Assembly (NCBI GenBank): GCA_026873275.1
Contig: JANTUC010000001.1
Span: 3,596,001-3,660,000 of the forward strand
DNA from: Pseudopithomyces maydicus
Taxonomy: Eukaryota > Ascomycota > Dothideomycetes > Pleosporales > Didymosphaeriaceae
Length of the DNA stretch: 64,000 nt
Reading direction: 5' to 3'
The notes beneath the pieces were generated by a model, which did no database searches, had not been told where the DNA came from, and saw only the letters and a list, made by a program, of their open reading frames with translations. A program made the position numbers and the translations under genes. Shown in pieces: positions 21,128 through 32,372 of the stretch (positions are counted from its first letter, which is position 1; each line of letters opens with the position of its first letter).

Positions 21128-22363
21128 ATGGTTTTCAAGACTTTGATCACGTTGGCTCTTGCGACTGGTTTCGCTGGTTAGTATCCACTGACGATCCTTG
21201 AGCATACAATATACTAACCTTCTTTTCTTTTTCAGCCTCAAAGCCCATCAACAGCCCCCAAAGTCTTCCCGCCTATGCTGCTAAGCGCCAATCCGCGAAC
21301 CCTGCCTTCGTCAACGGCTTCAATGGCCAGGGCTTCAACTTCATCGACGGCTTCAACAGGTTCAACAACCAGGAGCAGGTCATCCAAGTCCAGGAGCAGA
21401 ACTTACAGATCGTCAACAACGGGTTCCAGCAGGCCGTCGTGCAGCAGGTGAACCAGGTCCTCGTCGTGCAGAACCAGCAGGACGGATTCAACCGCGATCT
21501 CAACAACCTCTTCCGCAAGTCCAACTTCAGACGGGAGAGGAACAACGAGGCCACCGTCATGCTAGTCGTGCAGCAGATCCAGGTCTCAGTCGCAGACGAC
21601 AGGGGTAACGCCTTCCAGCAGGATGTCTTTGTGCAAAGCGCCCTGGTTGCCAACCGCGGTGCGAGAACCACCAACACCGTCATGCGTACGTCTCTCTCAC
21701 CTTCCCTCCCACAAGCACAAAAACATACTAACCCTCCATCCAGTCTTCGAATCCAAGGCCATCATCGCCACCCAGCTCCTCGGCAACAACCGCAACAACT
21801 TCAACGGCGTCGGCGGCTTCAACGGCATCAACGGCGTCGCCGGCGCGACCAACGTCGGGGGCATCCTCCCCACCAAGACGGCCGGCATCCAGCTGCTGGG
21901 CTCGCGGCCGACGTGGTCCGCCGTCGTGGAGGACCCGGCCGCAACGCTGGGCGCGGTGTGGCAGTCTGAGCTCGAGGACTTGCAGCGCGCGGAGCAGGAC
22001 CAGGCGGATAACAAGGTGAACGAGGAGGCGGCGGCGAAGGAGAAGCAGGCGTTGGATGCGGCGAAGGCAGAGGAGGAGAAGAAGGCGCAGGAGGAGCAGA
22101 AGAAGGCGGACGAGGAGCAGAAGAAGGCCGATGAGCAGAAGAAGCAGGAGGAGCAGAAGCAGGCGGAGGAGCAGAAGAAGGCTGACGAGCAGAAGAAACA
22201 GGAGGAGCAGAAGCAGGCAGAGGAGCAGAAGAAGGCCGATGAGCAGCAGCAGCAGGCAGAGCAGCAGAAGCAGGCGGAGGAGCAGAAGCAAGCAGAAGAG
22301 CAGAAGAAGCAAGAAGAACAGCAGAATGCTCAGGCTGAGGCGACTCCCGCTGCTAAGGCGTAG
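21128..22363 (+). CDS. Secreted N/Q-rich protein with charged coiled-coil repeat tail
   Basis: Exons are 21128-21176, 21236-21685 and 21744-22363; 1119 nt, 372 aa. Introns are 59 and 58 nt, each with a clear CTAAC branch site. A signal peptide is evident (MVFKTLITLALATGFAA). The next 170 residues are rich in N, Q, F and V (GFNGQGFNF, NNGFQQAVVQQVNQVLVV, QQIQVSVADD) with few charges. They predict beta-prone, possibly self-assembling segments. A Gly/Asn run (FNGVGGFNGINGVAGATNVGG) follows. The C-terminal 130 residues are almost only E, K, Q, A and D in tandem units such as EEQKKADEQKKQ. These predict a long single coiled coil and end in ATPAAKA. I do not recognise a named family. It could be a cell-surface or matrix structural protein; the function is inference only. 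The start is fixed by the signal peptide. Confidence 0.85.
22072..22330 (+). repeat. Purine-rich tandem repeat encoding EEQKKADEQKKQ units
   Basis: Imperfect tandem 12- to 36-bp units built of GAG, CAG and AAG codons inside the secreted coiled-coil gene. This DNA type is prone to copy-number change. Confidence 0.85.
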
Positions 22364-23209
22364 ATGTGCTTCCTGCCGATGGAGCTGCTGTTTACGACCG
22401 ACACAACCGGCGATGAGATGTGAAGGGAAAAAACTACGAGAAGGATGACGAATGACGAATGAATCAGGTGGGGAGTATGAAGATACCTATATGTATACCC
22501 GCGCATGCGTTGCAATTTTCATATCATATACGTTATGCGTTCTTCGAGGCATGTTTCTTGCGGTGTTGCTCGCACAGTGGATAGTGCTATTCACGGGGGG
22601 AAATGCCTGGCTAGATACTTGACCTGACCCTGCCTGGCTGGTTCTGGAAAGGGCTGGTGATGGATAAGTGGGATATGGAGGTGGGGTGCTAGAAGTATAT
22701 GGTATGCAATATAGGAATACTGAACATGAATGAAAACATGTAATTACAGTTGTTCCCTTAGAATTCTGATATCCGTAAAGATGTTGAAAATGACGTAAAA
22801 TGTAGATAGACGTGGAGGTCTGATGGGCCAAGTGGGGAGCCTTCCCTGGCGGAGGTTTCGGTGGCACGTGCACTCCGCCACCGACTTCAGTGTCTTTCCC
22901 GCGGCGAAACTCCGCTGTTATTCACCGTATTCGATCTAGGTACATTCGTACGCCGCTTTTCTCTCGTCATGGCTTGGCCCTACCCGTGAGATTGCATATT
23001 TGTTGTTTGATTCTATTTATACCTTTCCAAAACACGGTGCACGAGCGCTACCCCTACGCATAGAGCTCGGACGAGGGGCGTAGAGCTCGAATAATCGCCA
23101 TACAGCTCGAAGAACCACTTCTCCGACAGTCCAAGCTAGGGTACTTTGCGGCTAGGACATATTTGTCTCTACTTCACAAATATCAGTGCATCGTACGACT
23201 GGCTCCGAA
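22364..23209. other. Intergenic region between the secreted protein and BTB-like genes
   Basis: No gene seen. Carries a degenerate triplicate of about 20 bp at 23059-23115 close to the downstream start. Confidence 0.5.
23059..23115. repeat. Three imperfect about 20-bp repeats with AGCTCG core
   Basis: Units share GC(A/C)TA-AGCTCG-GA and are spaced about 20 bp, 95-150 bp upstream of the BTB-like gene ATG. This is a possible regulatory repeat. Confidence 0.6.
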
Positions 23210-24478
23210 ATGGCGGACGAAAACTTCATTACCATTGCCAATGCGGGCGATCTGATTCTGGACGTTGGTCAGGAAGAGGATGACCCACGCTTTTCCTACC
23301 GAGTCGATTCCAAAAGCTTACAATCGAGCTCGCGATACTTCGAGAACCTACTGAGTGACCGTTTCAGCGAAGGCCAGAAACTGTCAGCCGCGCTCGAAGC
23401 TCTGAAAATAGCTGGTCATCCCACGCTCGCCGATGCTCCAATCGATGCCTTGCCGCGCATTACCATTATCAACGTCGGTAGAGTCAGTGCCTCCAGTATA
23501 AAGAACCTCGTCGCCGACTTCTTGCGTGCCGTCCATGGGCAGGATCTCTCGACCGCTACGCCACCCGTCGCGAACCTGGCGAATCTCGCTATCGTCGCCG
23601 ATCGCTTCGATGCTACCGAATCCGTTTCGCTATACGTGCGTAAGAAGAAATTTTGCGCACTGCTCGATGCGAAGTCGCCCAAGGGGAAGATAAGCACGGG
23701 GATGACGGAGGAACGCATTCGGCAGAAGCTACTGGTCGGGCTGCTGTTCGATCATGCGCCTTGGGTCACGCGGTATTCGAAGCACTTGATACTGAGGGAC
23801 TCCTCCCAGTGGCAGCCCGGTGTGGAAGAAGACCATACCAAGCCGTTGTGGTGGAATCTGCCGAATGGTGTAGAAGACGAGTTGATACAGCGTCGCGAAT
23901 ACATACTTGAGACGATCAATTCGCTGCAGGCGCATTTCCTCAAGCTGTACACATCTGGAGAGCGCCAGTGCAAATTGGGCTACGACACGTCCATACAATG
24001 CGACTCGTTCCAACTGGGCGAAATGGTGCGCTTCTTCGCTTCCAAATTAGGCACATTACGGTTGCAAGGGACCATCTATGACACCACCGAACCAACATAC
24101 TACACTGGAGATGTTGAGCGTCTTCTAGAATCGCTGCGTCAATGTTCTTCGTACCAGGTCGATCGCAACCACATGCATTGCGGGTTACGATCTAGGATAC
24201 TGCCACTGGTCGACCTCCTCCAGAACCAGCTGTGCTTAGAAACAACCAGCCTCGACATTGGACTCTGCCTAGACTGCTGGAAAAATCATCGAGAAACATA
24301 TGCCTGGTCTGCGGCTAAGAGACCGGTCATGTGGGCTCAACCAAGGTCCCTGACCGGCAATCGCATGGTGTCGAAGGGCCACCTGCGCACGCCTAGCAGT
24401 TGCCTGACTAGACATGTCGTGGTGCGCGACCTGTTCATGGCAACGGAGAGGGACTGGACGACTAGAGATGCCTTCTAA
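23210..24478 (+). CDS. BTB/POZ-like domain protein, function unknown
   Basis: Single exon, 422 aa from the ATG at 23210 (MADENFITIANAGDL). The first 100 residues resemble the fungal BTB/POZ fold: GDLILDVGQ as first strand, then RVDSKSLQSSSRYFENLLSD and F-x-EG. In this family the region mediates dimerisation or contact with Cul3 ligases. A gap in the typical spacing (KLSAALEALKIAGHPTLADAP) suggests a divergent member. The remainder has the look of the many fungal nuclear or cytosolic BTB proteins with an alpha-helical C-terminus. It has several cysteines near the end (LCLETTSLDIGLCLDCWK), which might bind a metal. No catalytic motif, signal peptide or membrane segment is seen. The partner and role cannot be told from sequence. 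Confidence 0.75.
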   Translation: MADENFITIANAGDLILDVGQEEDDPRFSYRVDSKSLQSSSRYFENLLSDRFSEGQKLSAALEALKIAGHPTLADAPIDALPRITIINVGRVSASSIKNLVADFLRAVHGQDLSTATPPVANLANLAIVADRFDATESVSLYVRKKKFCALLDAKSPKGKISTGMTEERIRQKLLVGLLFDHAPWVTRYSKHLILRDSSQWQPGVEEDHTKPLWWNLPNGVEDELIQRREYILETINSLQAHFLKLYTSGERQCKLGYDTSIQCDSFQLGEMVRFFASKLGTLRLQGTIYDTTEPTYYTGDVERLLESLRQCSSYQVDRNHMHCGLRSRILPLVDLLQNQLCLETTSLDIGLCLDCWKNHRETYAWSAAKRPVMWAQPRSLTGNRMVSKGHLRTPSSCLTRHVVVRDLFMATERDWTTRDAF

Positions 24479-25610
24479 GAGACAAATAAATATATTTGTT
24501 AGTTTGCTGGCACCAACCCCGAGAGGCATATCGCATCTTGTGTCACGGTCTGGCATGTAGTACACAGTACGATGTCCGAGCCTGCAAACGGTAAGGAGGA
24601 CGAAGGACCTCTGGCCCCCAGGATCATTAAGTCTCCGAAGACACTACTGTGGGACGAAGGAACCTTGGTTCCATGCACAGTGCACGCGGTAATGGCTCGT
24701 GCCTGCCTTGTCTTTAGCCCTACGTGAGACCTCAGCCGTTGCAGGTCAGCCTAAGGCAGAGACCAGGTGGACCGGTACTGGATAACCCGGCATAGTACTA
24801 CCTTGTTGCATTCCACAATTTATGGGATGGAAAGGGATGGGCACATGCCGATTGCGGACTTTAATGGGCTGCTCTGCCCCGAGTGTGCCTTGTTAGCGCG
24901 ATGGTCATTGTCATGTTGTAGAGTTCACACGGGAAAATACGGGGTGGATCGTTGGTTCGTTTGTACAGTACAAGTAGTTCGTACCATGCGTATGGGACCA
25001 GTTCCCGAGAAAAGGACAAATCAGATGTCTCGAAGTTGCTGATTTCATGAAAAATGGGTGTGGTGCCTGGTCGTGGGCCGCCAAGTAGGCTGAGTCGCTT
25101 GTTGAGGCTGTGCCCAGACCAGATGGAACTGCGCCCCCATTAGTGATCGGACGCCTTCTGAAGGACGCCACTCAATGGAAAAGAATTTCTGTTCGACCGT
25201 AGGCGTTTCGTCCTGGTCAGAGATAAATGTTGGGCGTTTAGCCACACGAGGCAGTATTGAGGCAGAAAGAAGGGGCGAGTGCTGAACAACACCTGCGAGG
25301 AGAACGGCTGGCCGGCAAAGTTTATGTATAAGACAATGTTCCAATCCATGGTTAAGTGCAGTTGCTTTCACAGGCGAAAGAGTCACATACTGCATTAAGT
25401 GGAGCCTTCCCGTTTCTGCCAATTATTACGACGAGGACTAAAAGGTGGTATACATTACTGCACGCACCCATGTCGATGTCCTCCCATCTTATTTGTTCGT
25501 CCTCCACGCAAACCCACTATCATAACGCCCCTCCTCCTCCACCTAACGTTTCTTTTTCGCATCGCAACATCTCATCTTCGAGTTTTTATTCTCAAAATTA
25601 TACACCCAGT
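24479..25610. other. Intergenic region, no gene seen
   Basis: 3' of the BTB-like gene and promoter of the vWA gene. Only short frames. A T/C-rich leader precedes the downstream ATG. Confidence 0.45.
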
Positions 25611-26638
25611 ATGTTTGGCAGTTTGAAGAAGAAGCTTAGCAAGCGAGGCTCCAACCCTCTGAAGTCGGCTGAGATGACAAACAAGTCAGCGACTTCAGGC
25701 GGCTATCTTGCCCCTCATAATAGCAATCCATTCGGCTCAGCCTCGCCAGCTACTCGCCGTCCTAGTAAGAACGCTGTTGTCTTTCGTTATAATCATCATC
25801 TAATGCAAAATAGATGGTCCCGGTGGCAATGCTTTCACACGACCAAGTGCGAACGACCCACCTCCAGCGTACACAGCCAGCCCTCCAAATAATGCACCAG
25901 TTGCTTCTCAGCCCGTTACCAGCGTAATCACAGATGACGATCCCTATGCTTTTCTTAGAAATTTCGATACAATCTTTCTGATTGATGACTCTGGCTCCAT
26001 GGCTGGAGGACGATGGAAGCAAGTTCAAGAAGCACTCATGGTTATTGCTCCTATCTGTGCAGAGCGCGATGAGGATGGCATAGACGTGTGGTTTCTAAAT
26101 GAGAAGAAAGTTTGGCCGAATAGACGTAACGCGGGGGACATCATCGAAATCTTCCAGGAAGCTAGGCCACGTGGGCAGACCTTCACTGGTAAGCGTCTGT
26201 ATGAGATCCTTACGCCGTATCTTGCGGGATTCAAGAGGAACCCGAGCAACACCAAGCCTGTCAATATCATTGTTATTACTGATGGCGAGGCTCATGATGA
26301 TGTAGCCGGCGTTATCATGGATGTGGCAAAGAAACTTGACAAGTGGGAGGCTCCTCCGTGGCAGGTGGGCATTCAGTTTTTCCAAATTGGAAACGAACCC
26401 GCTGCTCGCAAGATGCTGAAAGATCTCGACGATGAGCTGGGTGGTGCGAATGACCTGCGTGACATTGTCGATACAGTGCCCTTCAAAGACGAGCGTGGGG
26501 CCGATCTCTCCTTAGCAGGCATCATGAAGGTTAGTATTTGCACCCATGAAATGTGATTAAGTGCTGATTTTGTTATAGGTCGTACTTGGTAGTGTCAATC
26601 GTCGTCTAGATCGACAGTCTAAGGAGCTTCACAGGTAG
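25611..26638 (+). CDS. von Willebrand factor A domain protein
   Basis: Exons are 25611-25764, 25814-26529 and 26579-26638; 930 nt, 309 aa. The N-terminal 90 residues are basic then Pro/Asn-rich (MFGSLKKKLSKRG, PPPAYTASPP) and likely disordered. The vWA fold follows: first strand FDTIFLIDDSGSM with the MIDAS motif D109-x-S111-x-S113. Then come a middle acidic strand, the T-containing loop RGQTFTGKRLYEIL that can supply the MIDAS Thr, the strand VNIIVITDGEAHDD, and GIQFFQIGNEP. MIDAS sites bind Mg and mediate protein contacts. Fungal cytosolic proteins of this type are common but mostly uncharacterised. No signal peptide is present, so it is intracellular. Introns are 49 nt each. Confidence 0.88.
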
Positions 26639-29600
26639 CAATGGCTGTCACTTCTTGCTAGGAAAGCCTCGATTCGTTTTCTTTACCAGTGTTTCATTAG
26701 AGAGAATCAGTCAGACAGGGACCTCGAATTATTACACGAGTCGCGTTTTCAACTAATGGCGTTCACGGTTGTTGGGCACAACCCTTGTGTAATGGGATGG
26801 GTGGGTCAGTTGCTTGGATCGATGATACCCGACCTTCCCGATTATGGCTTCAGGCTTAAGGTGGGCGTTTACGGTGCATTAGACTGGCATTAGACTTGGG
26901 AAGGACATCACATCACTGCAGACACAACATCCTACGGCTCTCCATTTCCGGTAGCCCACCTAGAGTATCGAATTTATTTTAGTTCTTGTGACCAATTGAC
27001 GATGCATTGACCTTACGCTGCATATGCACTACGCTCGCAATGACACGTGGTGGTGATGATGTCGGTCAGTTGGAGGGGTAAGTATGCCTGACAAGGCTGA
27101 TTCCGATTACGACTATTTCTATGTATTTCTTCCGCAACATCAATAACCAAGTAATTTGCTACCAAATGAGGAATCTTAATTGGGAAATATCATCCGACTG
27201 AAAAGGAACGTCTTCACCAAAGCATACGACAGTGTTGATGTTAATTATAGCACATCTGAAGACCAACCAGTGTGAGACAACAGTTTTCTGGCCATGAGTA
27301 ATTTTACATACAATACAACTCTTAATTTATACAACTGTTATTTCGATTGCAATTGTTAATTTAGTTACTTTTCCCTATAAGCAAGGTCTTGGCTCTTATC
27401 AAGATCCAATCTTCCATGCTGCCTTATTCAACATACGGAATTTATACGAAATGATCATCACACATCATGTACAACTGTACTAAGTACTTCCATACCGGTG
27501 AGAAGATAGAGGGTCTATCATTAACGAAAACGTAAGCACCCACGATTCAGCCCAGCTTAAACATGAATTAAGAAACAAGAACGGGATGGGTAAAACGCAA
27601 TGGATTGCCGTCTAGATGCATTCTATGCATGCCATCATACCAAAATTGTTGGATCCATGATGTGACACTGTGGTGTGCAAGGCAGACTAGCAGTCAGTCT
27701 AGGCCATCACGTTGTGATCATGACGACAAACGGCACGGTCGGCACAGAGCCTCGGCACGATAGCATACTTGAATGACAGACGATGAACCAGTACAACGCG
27801 CCAGATACACAAGAGTAAGATGGATGTTGGAACCGATTAAGAATCTGCCTTGACTCGGGTCTAGTATGCGAGAAGGACAGACGAGTTGCCGCTAACCTTT
27901 TCTAACCCGGAGATGGTGTTGTAGTAACCAGTATGCTGGGACTCACTGTACCGCTTCGGCTTGGGTCGGTAACATGCTTTTCAATTAATGGGTACGTTAC
28001 GGTGGAATGTGATTTCCGAGACACTGATCCTGCCTCGCTTCGGGGTGGTCAGAGTGAACGCAAACATGCTTAGGGATTCCGGACCATACTTATAGAGAGG
28101 ATTAGGTCAAGAGTATCTGGAAATTCTACCTAGCTGGATAGTCAATGTGCTGCAGAAATAGGGTGAGGGTGTACACCGTTCAGTGTCACCACCCAATTCT
28201 GACAACATATTGCCAATCCAGCTAGGTTTGAGCCTATTTTAATTGCAATTTGGACAAGGCATTTTCTTTGCTCTATTCTTGCACTCGGTCCTCATTGAGA
28301 GAGATTTGCAGAATCATTATGAATTCGCCCTGGGTACAGATCCGAAATCCTCTTTTCCACGACATATGCTGCGTTGCAATGCTCTAGACGTGGCTAAAAT
28401 TCGGTAAAGCATGTAACATTGTAGATTAAATATTCTAGGTATAGATGTTACTACCCATTTCCGATCCTGACACACGGTTTTCTCATGTCCATCAAATAAT
28501 ACGGCTCGGCTGTGAGCTAGTATACCCACTATTCTATGAGCAAGAAACACATCATTCACTGGAGATGGCTATATGAAAATTTATTTTTCGAATTCCTCCT
28601 ATTCTACTCCAGACTATGGCTCTCATCAGTGTTTCTGAAGATCATTTTAATCGAATAGGTTGCAGGATTCATGCGGAAAGGTATAGACATGAATGTTGCG
28701 TATGAGTACAGGATTTCCAACGCATAGGAACAGGTTTTCATGACATTTGGATAAACCATTCTCCAATATACCGTGAGGTTGCCATCATTGTGTCTATAGA
28801 GACTTGTTTTGATACTGGTCTGTTCCGCGTTCCTTCCTTCTTTGCGCATGAAGAGCCAGGTTCTGGGAAAGGCAGGTGCTCTTGAGCATTTTTTTGGTGC
28901 GTCTTTCATACCCACAAATCTACTGTATTATATTTGTCACCTGTCTGCTGTCGCTGCGATAGAATTAATCGGGAATGATAATAAACGTATTTACCTCCAA
29001 ACACAGGGGGCACTCAATATCGAAACGCAACCTCCGCGAAGAACACACTCTATTGGCAGGATTTAATTTTAAAGCCTGGCGGACCTGCATACTTCTTACA
29101 GCTGCCGCAGTGCAGCGCCGCATCCATGCATTTCGGTCCAGAATGGGTTCACGGTTAAGCGCCGAGTTTCAAACTGCTCCACTTTCGTCCTGGGTCTAAT
29201 CGGACCGTGACCACACCACACGTGTTCACGGATATGTGTGGGTTAGCTACCTATTTACCGATGAAGCGGTTGAGGAGCTATGTATAATTGGAACAACCAA
29301 TAACGGTGCGCATCGATTTATAGGACGACTTTCAAAGAAAAATCAAATTTATACTGGTTAGTAGATAGATCATGGCCATTTTTGTCGCTATCGCGAAACA
29401 ATGTATATCAATATATATATCTATATATATCAATAATCGTCACAAGAGAGGTTGACAGCTTCTTATCTATTATGCGTTTTCATCCAGTCAGCTCTGCTGC
29501 CGCTTTCTCTAAACACAAAACAACATATATATCAGGGAAACAGTATTTTTAAAGACCGAATAGAATTAGGATTACCCCCCAGGATTCCTCTTTCCCTCTT

Positions 29601-30184
29601 TCCCAATCTCCGGCCTCTTGTTTGTTTGCCCCTATATGGATCCGCACACTGGCCCAAGTCCAGATTTTCGCATATACATGATTCTACGTAGGTGAACAGT
29701 GATAACACACACGGACTTATTTTCATCCACGTTGATCGCATCAACAATGAAGAGCTCTGATAGCCCTTTGCCTTCTAAAGGTCTACCAAGCATGAATCAG
29801 GGTTACATCACATATATCCCCATCTCCCGCCCAGACAAATGTCCATGCAGAGCGAACCATTCCCGCTTCAAAAACATCCCGTACAATAACTCTCTTCCCT
29901 TCGCTCTACATTTATTCCTTTCTTTTCTTCGGACCAAAACTACTGCTGAAGAAAGGGAGGACAAAAGCAAAAGATCAAACAACCATAACATTTGACGTGG
30001 TATCGAACGCGCGATAAGACAGCAAAAGACAAGTAGGCTACCCAACCACCCAACAGCCGTATTCCCAAATCCCATACCGAGCCCAAACACCTTTTCCCAG
30101 CCCAAACAACAAGCGGCACCCATCTTTCGTTAGTTTCCTCGCTACCACCCCCTTCCTCCACTCCACTCCACTCCACTCCCACCC
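26639..30184. other. Gene-poor region of 3.5 kb
   Basis: No convincing gene. Frames are short, the DNA is moderately A+T-rich, and a (AT)-type microsatellite lies at 29410-29430. It could hold degraded repeat DNA or a long non-coding transcript; nothing in the sequence decides. Confidence 0.45.
29410..29430. repeat. Interrupted AT microsatellite
   Basis: Two short (AT)n runs separated by a C. Confidence 0.7.
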
Positions 30185-31324
30185 TTACGACGTATCCATC
30201 GCATCCGCATCCGCATCCCCCTCTGCACCCCCTCCCTCTTTTCCTCCCTCCTTCCCTCCCCCACCCAACGCCCCGACAATCCCCTCCAACGCCGCAATCT
30301 CCTCCCCCTCACCCTCTGCGCCTCGAAATTCCCCTCCACCCCATCCCTCGTATCGACACCCCTCTTCTCCAATATCCGCCTACTCTGACTCTCAATGTAC
30401 GCCCTCCGCTCGGCGCCCCTCTCCCCTTCCGCATCCCCATCCTTTTTATCCTGCGCCAACGCCGCGGCGCCGAGTTTCGATTTCAGGTCTGCGAGTTGGG
30501 CCTTCAGGTAGGGGAGGTGGCTTGTTGTGAAGGCTGCGTGGGTGGTGAGCGGGGTGCGGGATTCGGATGCGGATGCGGATGTGGATGTGGTGGACGAGTT
30601 CTGCGCAGGGAGAGGCTGGACGCCGAGGCCCTGCGCGGCTTTATTATGCGTCAGGAATGCCAGGGGCGCGACGTCCGGCGGGGGTGCGGCATCGGCCTCT
30701 GACGCGGTCGAGGATCTGGGTTTCTGGTGTTGCGGCGCTGGCTGCAGCGTTTTCCTTAGGCGCTCGACGAGCAGCGCGTTGCGCGCCTGCTCCTGCACAA
30801 GCAGCGCGTTCAAGCGCCTCGTCTCGGTGAGTTTCTTTCTCAGCGCGAAGAGGGCTTCCGGCGTGAGTGCGTTGTCCCTCTTCTGGACGTCCAGGCCCTC
30901 GTAGTGCTTCAGGCGGACCCAGTTCTCGAAGCCGTCCTCGCGGGGGAGACACAGGACGTTGCGGAGGGTCCAGATCTCGAGGCGGTCGAAGTTGCGGTCC
31001 ACGGCGTCGATCATGAGGGTTTCGAGTTTCTGGGCGCCCTCTTCGATTTCGAGGCGGGCGCGGTCGTGCATTTTGGCGTCGGATTCATCTTTGGCGGGGG
31101 TGAAGCCGAGGTAGGAGGGGGCGCGGAGAGGAGGCCGGTTTCGAGGGTGTCGTTGCAGCTGTAGAGGGAGTCGTTGATTGTGTTGATGATGTCGTCGAGG
31201 AGGGACTGTTGTGTGGGTTGTTAGCTGGTATGCTCCCCTCTTGCGCGCAATGGGTACGTACGATGGGCGGCCATGTAAAGTGCTCTGTGAGCAGCAGATT
31301 CTCGTTTTGTTTTGAGTTTGCCAT
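30185..31324 (-). CDS. MTW1: Mis12/Mtw1 kinetochore subunit, two apparent frame breaks
   Basis: Exons are 31324-31262 and 31205-30185 (minus strand). Mtw1/Mis12 belongs to the MIND/Mis12 complex, which joins the inner kinetochore to Ndc80. The N-terminus LLLTEHFTWPPI-SLLDDIINTIND is the family signature and is split by the intron. The coiled-coil body (LEIEEGAQKLETLMI, NFDRLEIWTLRNVL, LRKKLTETRRLNALL) is clear. Two places need one added base to stay in the homologous frame. One is the run at 31117-31121, between LLSAPP and SYLGFTPAK. The other is the run at 30304-30308, between QRVRG and EEIAALEGIVGALGG. Both runs have five identical bases where six are needed. With both added the protein is 361 aa and ends DADADAMDTS. 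The gene is probably functional and the breaks assembly errors. Confidence 0.85.
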
Positions 31325-32372
31325 GGTGGTGGCACTGCGCCGACCGTATGAGGTTCTATTCGCGGTCGCAAACAAGCGGAACTATGGCGCATGGTGTTTA
31401 CTATTTACCCCCGGTCGGTCCGCCGATTGGCCCCGCATCGTCTTGGCACTGGGCCTCGGCTGCAGCTGCCCCCTGTCTGGCAACCCCGCGACTAAGGCAT
31501 GGTGAATGCGATGAAGATACGTTGATGGCTGCACCTGCTGACACAGCGCAGGTAAGCCCATGGGGTGCACAGGGCCTCGAGCAGCAGGACGGTGATCGAA
31601 TCACCTCATTGGAGCAATTCGCGTGCAGATCAGCTCCAGCCAAGCCATCTTTGCCTGACCGAAGCGGCAGCTGCTCGGCCTGACGGGCAGAACACTCAAA
31701 GTGAAAATTAAGAACATCACAGATTGCAATGTGAGAATAGATATGGGGTTGAGAAATGCATCTCAATGACAAGGCGAGATTGTATCGCTTGTTCCTCGCC
31801 TATTCTGTTTCATCCGATCCAGCGTATCCTATCCGATACAAAGAGTCCCACAGAGTAGATTGTACAACGCCTTGCTCGTACCCAAGCTGAGCCCCAGTCC
31901 TCTCCGTTCCGAAGCCACACCTCCTCTCGTTCCCGCTGCCTATCCGCCCACTCCGGCGGTCCATGCCGGATAAATCTTCATCCCATGCTTTTGTGCAATG
32001 ATGCTATTCGCAAAAAAATAGAATGCGCTTGGGGGAGATCGGGGGCTTCCGGCTATTCCAAGCTTGTCCCCACGCGACGAAACAGGCAATCGAGTGCCTT
32101 TGCACGCATCGACATACGCAAACACCAACAACAATGGCTCTATCTGTCGAGTCGAGATTGAACATGACCAGATATAAGATATACTTATGTAACGCCAATA
32201 GAGCCTTTACGGCAGTGTCCATCCGTTGCCCCCATGCATCGTATCGCCGTCGTAAATGCAAAAGATGTGAAAAGCACGAAGCCAAAAAGGTTCCTCCCAA
32301 CGCCGCGGTATCACGGCTCGGGTAAGAAAGGTCATATACCGACCAATTAGAATAGTAAATGCACAGTCGGCC
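31325..32372. other. Intergenic region between MTW1 and LAMMER kinase genes
   Basis: Promoter of MTW1 and 3' region of the kinase gene (both minus). No gene seen. Confidence 0.5.

Noticed and set aside
21728..22312. 194-codon minus-strand frame made almost only of Leu and Arg
   Set aside because: It is the antisense of the GAG/CAG/AAG coiled-coil repeat; composition explains the open frame.
30142..31392. Single 416-codon GTG-started frame taken as the whole gene
   Set aside because: Its first 90 and last 60 codons are in the wrong phase compared with the Mis12/Mtw1 family; the spliced, base-corrected model fits far better.
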